From Acinetobacter pittii ATCC 19004 = CIP 70.29 (GTDB lineage Bacteria; Pseudomonadota; Gammaproteobacteria; Pseudomonadales; Moraxellaceae), in assembly GCF_000369045.1 (NCBI RefSeq), contig NZ_KB849796.1:62001-126000 (forward strand): a stretch of DNA of 64,000 nucleotides, read 5' to 3'. The notes under the pieces are model-generated. The model was not told the DNA's origin and did no database searches. It saw only the letters and a list, made by a program, of their open reading frames with translations. A program made the position numbers and the translations under genes. Position 1 is the first letter of the stretch. The number at the start of each line of letters is the position of its first letter. Shown here one piece after another: positions 50,650-59,775 of the stretch.

Positions 50650-50710
50650 AAAAAGGGACTGAACAAATAAACCCTATAACATCCTTTATATTTGTTCAGA
50701 CCACTTTTTC
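50650..50710 (-). terminator. Terminator between gdhA and the ast operon
   Basis: A long stem (CTGAACAAATA / TATTTGTTCAG, 11 bp, extended by outer pairs) is followed leftwards by CCCTTTTTC. It separates gdhA from astC. Confidence 0.8.
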
Positions 50711-50729
50711 TAAAAGTAATTTCCGCAGA

Positions 50730-52001
50730 TTAGCCTGGGAAAATACCGCGTTCTTTACGAGCTTTTAAGATACGCTCACATGCCAAGATGTAAGCCGCTG
50801 TACGTAAAGTACAAGCGTTGCTGTTTGCTGTATTCCAAACATCTTCCATAGCTTGAACCATCAACTTGTCTAAACGTTCGTTGATTTCTTCTTCGCTCCA
50901 GAAGTAGCTCGCCATGTCTTGAACCCATTCGAAGTAACTTACAGTTACACCGCCGGCGTTACATACCACGTCAGGAACTACAACAATGCCACGCTCAACT
51001 AATACGTCTTCAGCTTTAGGATATGTCGGGCCGTTTGCGCCTTCTAAAATCAACTTAGCTTTAAGTTTTTGAGCACGTTCAACAGTGATTTGGCCTTCCA
51101 ATGCAGCTGGAACAATAATGTCAACTTCAGCTGTCCAGAAATCTTCGTCAGCAATTGATTGCGCACCAGCAAAACCACCAACACCTTGATTTGCATTTAC
51201 GTGATCACGTAATGCTTCAAGATCAATACCATCAGCATTGAAAATTGTGCCAGTGTGGTCTTGAACGTGTGTAACTTTCGCTTTTGATTCAACAAACAAG
51301 AAAGCAGCTTCACTACCTACGTTACCAAAACCTTGAATAGCAACTTTCGCGCCTTCAATTGGTAAATTAATTTTTGCTGCTACTTCACGACCTGTAACGA
51401 ATACGCCACGACCAGTTGCTTTCACACGACCTAAAGAACCACCTAAGTGAACTGGTTTACCAGTTACAACACCAGTTACCGTGTGACCTTGGCTAGTAGA
51501 ATAAGTATCCATCATCCAACCCATGATATTGGCATTCGTACCAACGTCTGGAGCAGGAATATCTTTTTGAGGCCCAATAATATGACCAATTTCAGTCGTA
51601 TAACGACGAGTCAAACGCTCTAATTCACGAGTTGATAATTTACGTGGGTCAACACGGATACCACCTTTTGCACCACCAAATGGCAAGTTCAAAACAGCAG
51701 TTTTAATTGTCATCCATGCAGATAACGCCATTACTTCATTCAAATCAACATTTGGATGGTAACGAACACCGCCTTTACCCGGACCACGAGACAAGTTGTG
51801 TTGTACACGGTAACCTTCAAAATGCTGGATCGAACCGTCATCCATCACGATTGGCACGTCAACAATAAGCGCACGCTTAGGACGTTTTAAAGTATCGATA
51901 TAATCAGCTAAGTGTTCTAAATATGGCGCTACACGGTCAATTTGTGCCAAGTAAGTTTGCCATGCATCGCTGTGTTCGTTTACGTATGAAAGATCTGACA
52001 T
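50730..52001 (-). CDS. gdhA: Glutamate dehydrogenase (Glu/Leu/Phe/Val dehydrogenase family)
   Basis: NAD(P)-linked dehydrogenase of 423 residues that interconverts glutamate with 2-oxoglutarate and ammonia. The active-site Lys lies in [16 protein letters not shown] near residue 112, and Asp in [16 protein letters not shown] near 160. The nucleotide-binding glycine motif [14 protein letters not shown] is near 220. Its place ahead of the AST operon fits removal of glutamate made from arginine. GGAAAAAAG precedes ATG. Coenzyme preference cannot be fixed from the sequence alone. Confidence 0.93.
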   Translation of the reverse strand: MSDLSYVNEHSDAWQTYLAQIDRVAPYLEHLADYIDTLKRPKRALIVDVPIVMDDGSIQHFEGYRVQHNLSRGPGKGGVRYHPNVDLNEVMALSAWMTIKTAVLNLPFGGAKGGIRVDPRKLSTRELERLTRRYTTEIGHIIGPQKDIPAPDVGTNANIMGWMMDTYSTSQGHTVTGVVTGKPVHLGGSLGRVKATGRGVFVTGREVAAKINLPIEGAKVAIQGFGNVGSEAAFLFVESKAKVTHVQDHTGTIFNADGIDLEALRDHVNANQGVGGFAGAQSIADEDFWTAEVDIIVPAALEGQITVERAQKLKAKLILEGANGPTYPKAEDVLVERGIVVVPDVVCNAGGVTVSYFEWVQDMASYFWSEEEINERLDKLMVQAMEDVWNTANSNACTLRTAAYILACERILKARKERGIFPG

Positions 52002-52981
52002 CTTTTTTCCTATATACCTTCATAGACTCAGATTTGATAAATCCGTAGTCTTTATTATTCAGCAACTAAAACCTTGCAATAACAAAGTGTTAGTTTATTT
52101 ACTAAACCTTCTGCTCTTCTAAAGCATTAGGTTTTTTAAATTCCATTTGTTGATACTAAAAGTATGATCTACTTTTATATATCGATATCTTTTACAAACT
52201 TTCTTTCATTTAACTTACTGTTTATAAAGCTATCTTTATAAAAGCAAAGTTTAACCACAACCCACTTAATCCAGTCGGCTGAAATATAAATACAAAAGAA
52301 ATGGCATAACCGTTTGGGAGTTAAAAAGAACGATGATTTATAAAAAAATCATATGTCCATAAAAATTATTTTGACTAATCGATAGATCCCTCCATTAGTC
52401 TTTTTAAAAATAAACATTGTTCAATAATGCTACAGATTAATTATCTCTACACATACCGCTTAAAATTAAGCCGGAACATAGCTATAAAATCTCCCAATAA
52501 ATATAACATAGAGCACACTCATTTAGAACATTTTAAAATAAATAAGCAGAGAAAAAATAATCAAATCGCACCAACCCTTATAATAAAAAAACAACAAATA
52601 TTAAAAAAACCTTAACTTTAATAAAAAAAAATTATAGGAAACACAAATTCATAATTTAAAAAAATACATCAGATTAAAACTATAAATAACAATAACTTAA
52701 AAATTAATCAGCTTAGTTAAGTTGTCAAAAAATTATACCTTCTCTACATTAAATCTATAATAAGTCCATTTCTAATTCATATTTTATAAAAACCCCAAAA
52801 TCTCTTTATCAAATAACCAAGCTAAACATAGACTTAATCAACTATTAATAATAAATAAATATTAATAAGAATCCGATAAATGGTAATTTTATAAAACAAT
52901 ATTTGTTTTCATGATTAAAAATAAAACTTCATTTTTAAAAAAAATACAGAAATTCTCTCTTTTGTAGTTCCTCCAAGGCAC
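52002..52981. other. AT-rich non-coding stretch upstream of gdhA
   Basis: About 980 bp with no convincing gene, strikingly rich in A and T. The left end is the 5' region of gdhA. I see A/T runs, many short stop-closed frames and no RNA gene. One 62-codon frame near 52427-52615 has no ribosome site and looks random. A nucleoid-protein-bound control region or decayed DNA are both possible. Confidence 0.6.
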
Positions 52982-53006
52982 AAAAAAGGCCCCTTTCGGG
53001 ACCTTT
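52982..53006 (-). terminator. Terminator of the permease gene
   Basis: Reading leftwards, the stem AAAGGTCCC-GAAA-GGGGCCTTT with a GAAA tetraloop (one G-U) is followed by seven Ts. Confidence 0.85.
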
Positions 53007-53038
53007 AAAAACACATTTTTCGACTAAAAAGCTTAGCT

Positions 53039-54466
53039 TTACACTAGATCTTTCTTTCGATAAAAAATGAAGTAGCTTGCATAGCATAAAATGATAAAAA
53101 TAATGCAGCAGATAAAACCAACTTGCATAGATGGGTCAAACACCATACTGATACAGGTAACGATACAGAACAGCCCACCTACAATTGGAGTAAGAGGGAA
53201 AAGAGGTGCCGCGAAGCGTAAATCTTTTGCTGTTTTACCCGACTTATACCACTGTCTACGGAAGTTAAACTGTGAAACGCAAATCGCAATCCAAACCACA
53301 ACCATTGTAAAAGCAGCTACTCCCAACAAATTCTTAAAAATTGTTTCTGGCGCGAATTGTTCTGAAAGCAACCCAGGAATTGCACCAAACATAGTTACGG
53401 TAATGGCAACAATCGGTGTTCCAGAAGGAGTTAATTTAGAAAATATTTTTGGTAACTGATTTTTCGCCGAAAGCGACCACATCATACGCGAAGCAGCAAA
53501 CAAACCAGAATTTGCAGCAGAAAGTAAAGCCGTAATAATTACAAAGCGAATAATGTCTTCTGCGTATGGAATACCAATATAGTTAAATACCGTCACAAAA
53601 GGACTATTACTTACTTCATTTGCACTAAGGCCTGCAAGCTGGAACGGCAGTAATGAACTAATCACCACAATTGTACCAACAAAGAAAATCAGTAAACGCC
53701 AAATAGCCGCATTGATTGCTTTAGGAACTGTCTGTGCTGGATTCTCGGCTTCCCCCGCCGCTACTCCAATTAATTCTGTGCCCGAAAAAGCAAAGTTAAC
53801 AATCAGCATAGTAGCAAAAATTGGGAAGAGACCGTTTGGGAACCAACCGTGAGCAGTCAGGTTGCTAAATAATGGCGCTGTTTCATGTCCGTGGTAAGGA
53901 ATAAAACCAAAAATTGCCAGCAAACCTAAACCAATAAAACAGATGATTGTAATAACTTTGACGAGTGCCAACCAGAATTCAGATTCGGCAAATAATCGAG
54001 TTGAACTGATATTAAGGAAAAAAACTAAGGCGCCAAAAAAAAGAGTCCAAGCCCATACAGAGGTAGATGGAAACCACTCCTGCACCAATAAAGCTGCCGC
54101 AGTAAACTCAGTCCCCAAAGTTGCAGTCCAAGTTAACCAATAGAGCCAAGTAATCATATAGCCCGTACCCGGACCAATATAACGGCGGGCGTATTCACCA
54201 AAAGAACCTGATTCTGGTACATGAACCGCAAGCTCACCAAGACATAACATCACGGTATAGGCAATTAAACCGCCCAAAAAATAAGAAATAATTGCGCCAA
54301 TTGGGCCTGCTTGGGAAATTACATCACCAGACCCTAAAAAAAGACCTGTACCTATGGCACCGCCAAGGGAGATCATCACCAAATGTCGAGTACTCATTGC
54401 TCGTTTCAAAGGTGCAGAACTTCCATGTTGCGATGCATCATTATTCCGATAATTTAATGATTGCAT
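53039..54466 (-). CDS. APC-family amino-acid permease (RocE/LysP-like)
   Basis: Inner-membrane transporter of 475 residues with about twelve hydrophobic segments. The N-terminal block MISLGGAIGTGLFLGSG and the GSFGEYARRYIGPG segment are typical of the AAT subfamily. FAFSGTELIGVAAGEAENP near 225 is close to that of basic amino-acid or arginine/ornithine permeases. The position upstream of gdhA and the AST operon supports arginine or a related amino acid as substrate, but that is inference; asparagine or aromatic amino acids are alternatives. Confidence 0.85.
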   Translation of the reverse strand: MQSLNYRNNDASQHGSSAPLKRAMSTRHLVMISLGGAIGTGLFLGSGDVISQAGPIGAIISYFLGGLIAYTVMLCLGELAVHVPESGSFGEYARRYIGPGTGYMITWLYWLTWTATLGTEFTAAALLVQEWFPSTSVWAWTLFFGALVFFLNISSTRLFAESEFWLALVKVITIICFIGLGLLAIFGFIPYHGHETAPLFSNLTAHGWFPNGLFPIFATMLIVNFAFSGTELIGVAAGEAENPAQTVPKAINAAIWRLLIFFVGTIVVISSLLPFQLAGLSANEVSNSPFVTVFNYIGIPYAEDIIRFVIITALLSAANSGLFAASRMMWSLSAKNQLPKIFSKLTPSGTPIVAITVTMFGAIPGLLSEQFAPETIFKNLLGVAAFTMVVVWIAICVSQFNFRRQWYKSGKTAKDLRFAAPLFPLTPIVGGLFCIVTCISMVFDPSMQVGFICCIIFIILCYASYFIFYRKKDLV

Positions 54467-54480
54467 ATAAAAAACTGTAA

Positions 54481-54828
54481 CGACAATTTAGTAAAAAATC
54501 ATTTTAGGAGAAAAAAATAAATATGCAATTATCTTTGAATAGTGAACTTATTTTAACCAAGCTCTTCAGGTAAAAATAAAATATATAGTAAAAACATTTA
54601 GTTATATTTTTTTATAGTTATAACTGTATTTTAATTAATCTTATATTATTTTTATAATTTATGTATTAGAAAAACCCATTTATTTTTAAATATAATATTT
54701 ATATACATTACAGGTTATGCCTACTTTAAATACAGCAGATCACTGTATAATAAACCTACTATTTATTTAAATAATGAATTTTAAAATAATATACAAATAA
54801 GTTTATAAAAAAATATTTTTTAAGCAAA
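54481..54828. other. AT-rich intergenic region upstream of the permease gene
   Basis: About 350 bp with no gene. It is very AT-rich and includes the probable 5' control region of the permease. I see no clear consensus promoter or operator that stands out from the AT background. Confidence 0.55.
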
Positions 54829-54864
54829 AAATAAAGCCCAAACCTAGAGGTCTGAGCTTTATTT
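54829..54864 (-). terminator. Terminator of the hydrolase-like gene
   Basis: An imperfect stem (AAATAAAGC..ACCT / AGGT..GCTTTATTT) with a short loop lies directly beyond the stop; an A/T-rich run follows. Confidence 0.7.
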
Positions 54865-54879
54865 AAACACTATAAAGTT

Positions 54880-56157
54880 TTAATAGCAGATGGTGGTCAA
54901 CTGTTCGGTAGGTTGAATTGAACCTTCCGTAAATTCACACAGCCCTTGTTCATCACAAGATAAATTTAGTTGCTTATAGCTAATCGCAAAAGAATCCGAA
55001 TATTTTTTGATTACAAAAGGACTCATATCCGATGTTAAAGGCTCTTCACTCTTGAACAATTTAATAATCTTACGATCATTCATTGCTAACAAATAAATTT
55101 CATTATTTAATTCAATACGCACTACACCAGTTTGCTCAGCCACAATTGGAACCAAATAAGATTTATTCGCCAGCAGAGTATCTACTGTATAACTTTCAAA
55201 CTTTGAATTGATGAGGTTAAATACCAAAATTAAACCAAAGCTAGTCTGCAAGCCTTCTTTATAGTTTGCATCCTCTTGAATTCGCTGCACTTTAATACTG
55301 AGCTTTTGAAAATCCAACTCAGTTGCTTGATTTGTTTTTATCAGACTACGTGTAATAGCCTGTTTAAGTGGGTTATCAAAATAACGTTCATCTAACTGAA
55401 AATCATTTTGACGCAATATTTTTAACAACATTTCATCATGATGAGTAAGAACATGCGCAAGTACATTACGGAAGTAAAACTTACTTTGTTTTTTGACCTT
55501 ACGAACTTGCTGATAAAAATAGATTTCATTGAAATCATGTTCAATAAAATCATGTAATAAACTTGAACTAGCCAATACTGACAATGCTTCATGACCAGTA
55601 AATGGCAAATGAATCGTATGTAAGCTTGGTAACAGCTCTTTTATTTTTAAGTAATGTTCACGGTCAATCGAGAAATATGGGTCATAAACAATAATGTATT
55701 TACGCGCTGCATCGACATCTTGTGGCTGAATCTGCATGTCTTTATTTGCTATAGCATCAAAAAACTCAGCGTAACGTCGGTCTTCAACATGCTCTGGATC
55801 AATTGAATATTGAGGCACAAATGCAATCACACGGTTCATATTCAATAAATTAGAATATTTGATTGCCGCATAGCCGCCCATTGAACCGCCATAACCCACA
55901 ATATTTTTAAAGCCTTCTAGAATAGGCGAAATTGCTTTTGCCAGCTCAATCATGCTTGCTTGAGGAAACCATGATTTTTGTTTTGGCATAACCCCAATAA
56001 CATTATATTGGTATTTAATTAGAGACTTTTCAGCATTGATAGATAAGCCACTCGCTCGGGTAATCAAATCGCCAAAAGAGAGAACTAATGTATTAGAATC
56101 GCCTGGTAAAAAAATGGCTCTAATGTGTTCGTCTTCAAAAATAATTTGCTTATCCAT
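54880..56157 (-). CDS. Alpha/beta-hydrolase-like protein, unknown substrate
   Basis: Protein of about 425 residues. The first 250 residues look like an alpha/beta hydrolase: nucleophile elbow GYGGSMGGYAA near 92, Asp in IIVYDPYFS near 158 and His in PFTGHEAL near 190, a plausible Ser-Asp-His triad. The remaining C-terminal half is helical and has no recognised motif. Related two-part proteins occur with surface-polysaccharide or capsule genes, but none are here. I chose the ATG at 56157; an upstream start at 56226 adds 23 hydrophobic residues without support from the ribosome site. The function is unknown. Confidence 0.65.
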   Translation of the reverse strand: MDKQIIFEDEHIRAIFLPGDSNTLVLSFGDLITRASGLSINAEKSLIKYQYNVIGVMPKQKSWFPQASMIELAKAISPILEGFKNIVGYGGSMGGYAAIKYSNLLNMNRVIAFVPQYSIDPEHVEDRRYAEFFDAIANKDMQIQPQDVDAARKYIIVYDPYFSIDREHYLKIKELLPSLHTIHLPFTGHEALSVLASSSLLHDFIEHDFNEIYFYQQVRKVKKQSKFYFRNVLAHVLTHHDEMLLKILRQNDFQLDERYFDNPLKQAITRSLIKTNQATELDFQKLSIKVQRIQEDANYKEGLQTSFGLILVFNLINSKFESYTVDTLLANKSYLVPIVAEQTGVVRIELNNEIYLLAMNDRKIIKLFKSEEPLTSDMSPFVIKKYSDSFAISYKQLNLSCDEQGLCEFTEGSIQPTEQLTTICY

Positions 56158-56284
56158 GCTCACACCGAAAGAAAATTTACTCCCACATACAACGTCAAAA
56201 ATGAAACAAAATAGGTGTTTTGCCAATTTATGATTGCGGAGTATCTTATTTTATAGATGCCAGTCAGATTAAAAAGCGCAAAAT

Positions 56285-57073
56285 ATGACACAATCCTTAC
56301 ATCCTGCCGCTCAAAAAGGCTTCAGTTCAGCTGCTGAACTATATCAGCAAGTTAGACCCAATTATCCCGCAGAAATAGTAAGTTGGCTGCAAAATTGCCT
56401 ACAAATACAGGAAAACTCTACTGTTATTGATCTTGGATCGGGTACTGGCAAATTCTTACCTTACTTAAAACAAACACATGCTGATGTTATTGCAGTTGAG
56501 CCAATTGGCGAGATGTTACAGCAGCTTCAACAAGTTTATCCTGATATTCAAACATTACAGGCTTTTAGCCATTCAATTCCTGTAGCAGATCATAAAATTG
56601 ATGCCATTATTTGTGCGCAATCTTTTCACTGGTTTGACAACCTCGACACCCTAACAGAAATGCATAGAGTATTAAAACCACAAGGACATTTAGGGCTAGT
56701 TTGGAATCAACGCGACGAACGTACAGATTGGGTCAAGGCTTTAGCTGACTTCCTACTTCCTCTTGAAGGTGACACACCTCGTTATCATAGTGGAAAGTGG
56801 AAACGCGTATTTGAACAACAAGATTTATTCATATTTGATAGCCTACAAACATTCACACAGTCACAACACGGTTCTGTCGAACAAGTCGTAAGTAAACGTT
56901 TACTCTCTACGAGTTTTATTGCTGCAATGACTGAAAAAGATCAATTACAACTCAAAGCACAGTTTGAAAAAATTGTTTATGATTTTACTGGATTAGGTCC
57001 TCAAGATCAGATTGATTTTCCATATATTACGTATGCATATCACTTTCAGAAAAGTACGTTACCCATTAAATAA
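56285..57073 (+). CDS. Class I SAM-dependent methyltransferase
   Basis: Protein of 262 residues with a Rossmann methyltransferase fold. Motif I is VIDLGSGTGKFLPYL near 47, followed by the acidic VIAVEPIGEML and the AIICAQSFHWFD motif near 118. UbiE/Methyltransf_11-like. The substrate is unknown. It is followed after 26 nt by a lipoprotein gene on the same strand. Confidence 0.87.
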   Translation: MTQSLHPAAQKGFSSAAELYQQVRPNYPAEIVSWLQNCLQIQENSTVIDLGSGTGKFLPYLKQTHADVIAVEPIGEMLQQLQQVYPDIQTLQAFSHSIPVADHKIDAIICAQSFHWFDNLDTLTEMHRVLKPQGHLGLVWNQRDERTDWVKALADFLLPLEGDTPRYHSGKWKRVFEQQDLFIFDSLQTFTQSQHGSVEQVVSKRLLSTSFIAAMTEKDQLQLKAQFEKIVYDFTGLGPQDQIDFPYITYAYHFQKSTLPIK

Positions 57074-57099
57074 TTAGTGAATAGGTTTGGTTGAAAGTT

Positions 57100-57630
57100 A
57101 TGAAGAAAACACCTCAAATCATATTAATGTCTTTGCTTTGCTCTAGCCTATTTCTGACTGCTTGTAAAAAAGCAGATGAACCTGCTAAGACGGAGCAACC
57201 TTCTGCCACCTCATCTACCGATCAGGTTTTAGAAAAACTAAATGAAAGACCTGTTAAGACGTTCCCTGCCACTGCTGATGATGCACATGATATTGCACTG
57301 TTAGAGGATTATGACCGTCGCTTTACAGAAATGAGTGACGAGATGGAAAGTGAATTAGCAAAAATGCATGAAGCTGGAACCCTCACTACAGAGTTTGAGC
57401 AACAGCGTACTCTCGATAATGTGCGCTCTTCTCTGACCATGTTAAAAGATTTAGATTTAAAAACTGAACAAGGCCGTTACATTCAGGGTCTACTTTATCA
57501 ATATTGGGAAAACCAAGAAAAACACTTGAGTGATAAGCAAGCCAATAAAGATGAACAGATCAATGATCTTGCCGACTATTTACAAGCACAAAATCAATTA
57601 AAATATTGGAAAGCATCGCAACAGAAATAA
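57100..57630 (+). CDS. Small lipoprotein, unknown
   Basis: Protein of about 176 residues with a lipoprotein signal (SLLCSSLFLTAC, lipobox LTAC). The mature part is charged and helical with no Cys, including LEKLNERPVKTFPATADDAHD near 55. Not recognised. I chose the ATG at 57100; a TTG at 57091 adds three residues. It ends in a bidirectional terminator. Confidence 0.65.
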   Translation: MKKTPQIILMSLLCSSLFLTACKKADEPAKTEQPSATSSTDQVLEKLNERPVKTFPATADDAHDIALLEDYDRRFTEMSDEMESELAKMHEAGTLTTEFEQQRTLDNVRSSLTMLKDLDLKTEQGRYIQGLLYQYWENQEKHLSDKQANKDEQINDLADYLQAQNQLKYWKASQQK

Positions 57631-57646
57631 GCAATGTAGTGGTTAT

Positions 57647-57678
57647 AAAAAAGCCTTCAAACTTATGAAGGCTTTTTT
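57647..57678. terminator. Bidirectional terminator
   Basis: The stem AAAAAAGCCTTCA / TGAAGGCTTTTTT with a 6-nt loop has T tracts on both strands between convergent genes. Confidence 0.92.
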
Positions 57679-57683
57679 ATAAA

Positions 57684-58247
57684 TTATATATTTTGCTTTT
57701 CAACCCAATGAATTGCCTGAACGCGGAATAACTCACATGCACCATCACCCGTATCAGTTGGCGTAAGTGAAGATTTCCAGACTAAATTTTTGTCCTTAAT
57801 CTCGACAAGGTCACCTTTAAGATAGACCAGATCACCACGTTTAACCTGTTTAATCTGCTGAGCAATCTCAGGGTTCGCAGGAATGATGTGCATGTTAGAC
57901 ACCATTTGCATTGCTTGCTCTGCTGGAACAGGTAATTTAGGAATTTTCCAGTTTAAATAACGGTCATATTGTTTCACTGAAATATGACGTGCGATTTCAG
58001 GCTGTGCAAACAATCCCCAGCTTACGGCATAGTCGATAGGAGAAAACTTAGCTTGTTCATCATTTTGATAAACTTTTGAACCCAAGATTCTGAAATTTCC
58101 TTGAAAAGGTTGTAATACAGAAATAGATTGATCTTTTTCTATAGGGCTCAAACCATTGGCAATATTATATTCACTTGAGGTCGATGCAAATGCTGAACTC
58201 ATACCAATCGCGGCGAGTAAGCCCATCATCAAACATTGTTTTTTCAT
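57684..58247 (-). CDS. Exported protein of unknown function
   Basis: Protein of about 187 residues with a Sec signal peptide (QCLMMGLLAAIGMSSAFAS). The mature part has a strand-rich end with RGDLVYLKGDLVEIKDKN, LVWKSSLTPTDTG and one Cys (GACELF). An OB-like small domain is conceivable. The ATG at 58247 has a GAGGTG ribosome site. I do not recognise the family. Confidence 0.65.
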   Translation of the reverse strand: MKKQCLMMGLLAAIGMSSAFASTSSEYNIANGLSPIEKDQSISVLQPFQGNFRILGSKVYQNDEQAKFSPIDYAVSWGLFAQPEIARHISVKQYDRYLNWKIPKLPVPAEQAMQMVSNMHIIPANPEIAQQIKQVKRGDLVYLKGDLVEIKDKNLVWKSSLTPTDTGDGACELFRVQAIHWVEKQNI

Positions 58248-58386
58248 CGTGTTACACCTCAAATATTGCTAGATCAAAGTGAATAGATCTTCAATTTATA
58301 ATAGCTTTAAGCGATGAAAAAAATATCGAAATTTAGTAACAATACAGATCAATTTCGTCTATTTTTGTGCTGAATTAAACAGCTTG

Positions 58387-58854
58387 TTAATCTTCGAAAT
58401 CTATTCTCAAAGTTTCAAAACGAACCTTGCCTTGTTGAACAGCTTGAGCAATTGCCTGTTGACCTTTCGTAAGTCTAGCTCCACCACTTTTTACATCGAG
58501 CAAAATAATATTGATGTCTTCTGCCGTACCATCGCCATCACGAAAATCGGTATATCCATCAAAAATAATATAGTCCACCGGATCGCCCATGAATTTTGCA
58601 TCGCTTGGTAAATACTGAAATTCAGGCAAAACCGGAGCAAATTGTTCTGCCATTTTTCCTTTCAATACCGCACGACTTGTATTTACACTTCTCTTTTGTG
58701 CTTGAGTAAGCGCTTGTTGATGCTCTAGTTCAAGTTCAGCAATATATTGCTCATATTCCGCCTTAATTCGTCCATTACGTGTATTTGATAAAATAAGAGT
58801 AGTGATAATGATGCCAATTCCAGCACCAATAAGCATGGCAAGCCATACAGACAT
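58387..58854 (-). CDS. Membrane-anchored protein with Holliday-junction-resolvase-like fold
   Basis: Protein of 155 residues with one N-terminal membrane helix (WLAMLIGAGIGIIITTLIL), a coiled Gln/Glu-rich linker, and a C-terminal domain with GDPVDYIIFDGYTD and ILLDVKSGGARLTKGQQAI. The D...E/D-x-K spacing of the restriction-endonuclease-like fold is suggested by this VDYIIFDG...DVKSG pair. It resembles the archaeal Holliday-resolvase-related family (Endonuc_Holl). Activity is not shown. An AAGGAAA site precedes the ATG. Confidence 0.72.
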   Translation of the reverse strand: MSVWLAMLIGAGIGIIITTLILSNTRNGRIKAEYEQYIAELELEHQQALTQAQKRSVNTSRAVLKGKMAEQFAPVLPEFQYLPSDAKFMGDPVDYIIFDGYTDFRDGDGTAEDINIILLDVKSGGARLTKGQQAIAQAVQQGKVRFETLRIDFED

Positions 58855-59012
58855 AAATTTTCCTTAAAAAGCGCGAAATAAGATTACAGATCTAATCATA
58901 TCTAAAATAACGAAACAGCTTAAACTTTTGTCAAATGTGGTCATCTCCTTCACACAAAAAGATGCTAAGGTATAAAACATAAACAAATGTGCTGCTGAAA
59001 ATAACTGGATTT

Positions 59013-59657
59013 ATGAAAACGATACTTATTGCAAATCAAAAGGGCGGATGCGGAAAAACCATGACGGCCATTACGTTGGCAACAGCATTGGCACAAAAAG
59101 GATATAAAGTAGCATTAGCAGATTCGGACAATCAAAAATCGGCTTTACAGTGGTTAAAACAGCGCCCTGATACCGTTGTAACGATTCAAAGCCTAGACTG
59201 GCGTCATGAGAAATCAATTGGTGATGCACCCAAGAATCTGGATTATTTAATTATTGATGCGCCTGGTGCTCTGTCAGGTGAGCATGCTGAACAACTTATT
59301 AGTGAAGCTCATGCCATTATTACTCCGCTTCAGCCATCATTTTTTGACATAGATAGTACTCGTCGCTTTTTAAAGCATTTACAAGACATTAAACGTATTC
59401 GTAAAGGTAAAGTTCAGATTTTACTTCTTGCAAATCGTGTAAAACCAAACAGTGCAAGTTCAAAAGATATCCAACAGTTCTTTGAAAAAATTGAACAGGA
59501 ACCTGTTGCATGGATTGCTGAACGCACTGCGTATGGCAGCTTAGCAATGCAGGGTTTAAGCATTTTTGATAAACCGCAAAAGAACTTTATTAGTATCCAA
59601 AATCAATGGCAACCCGTTCTAAACAAGTTAATTGAAGATAAAGCTGAGTGGTTTTAA
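59013..59657 (+). CDS. Orphan ParA-family ATPase
   Basis: ATPase of about 214 residues with the deviant Walker A motif KGGCGKT near residue 10, a Walker B-like [11 protein letters not shown] near 78 and the ANRVKP segment near 145. ParA/MinD-type proteins position DNA or proteins. No ParB gene or parS-like site lies nearby, so it is an orphan. I chose the ATG at 59013, giving the typical [12 protein letters not shown] start; a GTG at 58989 is possible. It diverges from the resolvase-like gene. Confidence 0.87.
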   Translation: MKTILIANQKGGCGKTMTAITLATALAQKGYKVALADSDNQKSALQWLKQRPDTVVTIQSLDWRHEKSIGDAPKNLDYLIIDAPGALSGEHAEQLISEAHAIITPLQPSFFDIDSTRRFLKHLQDIKRIRKGKVQILLLANRVKPNSASSKDIQQFFEKIEQEPVAWIAERTAYGSLAMQGLSIFDKPQKNFISIQNQWQPVLNKLIEDKAEWF

Positions 59658-59775
59658 TTAACTTTTAGCCTCTAAAAAGAGTTGTATAAGGTTTTTTACA
59701 TTGTGACCTTAAAATTTGCCTCAGGTTATTTTTCAGTTAATATGACTTTATTCTACGTAGAAAATTAGAGAAATA

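Noticed and set aside
52427..52615. 62-codon frame in the AT-rich gap
   Set aside because: Lys/Asn/Ile-rich composition expected of random AT-rich DNA, with no ribosome site or motif.
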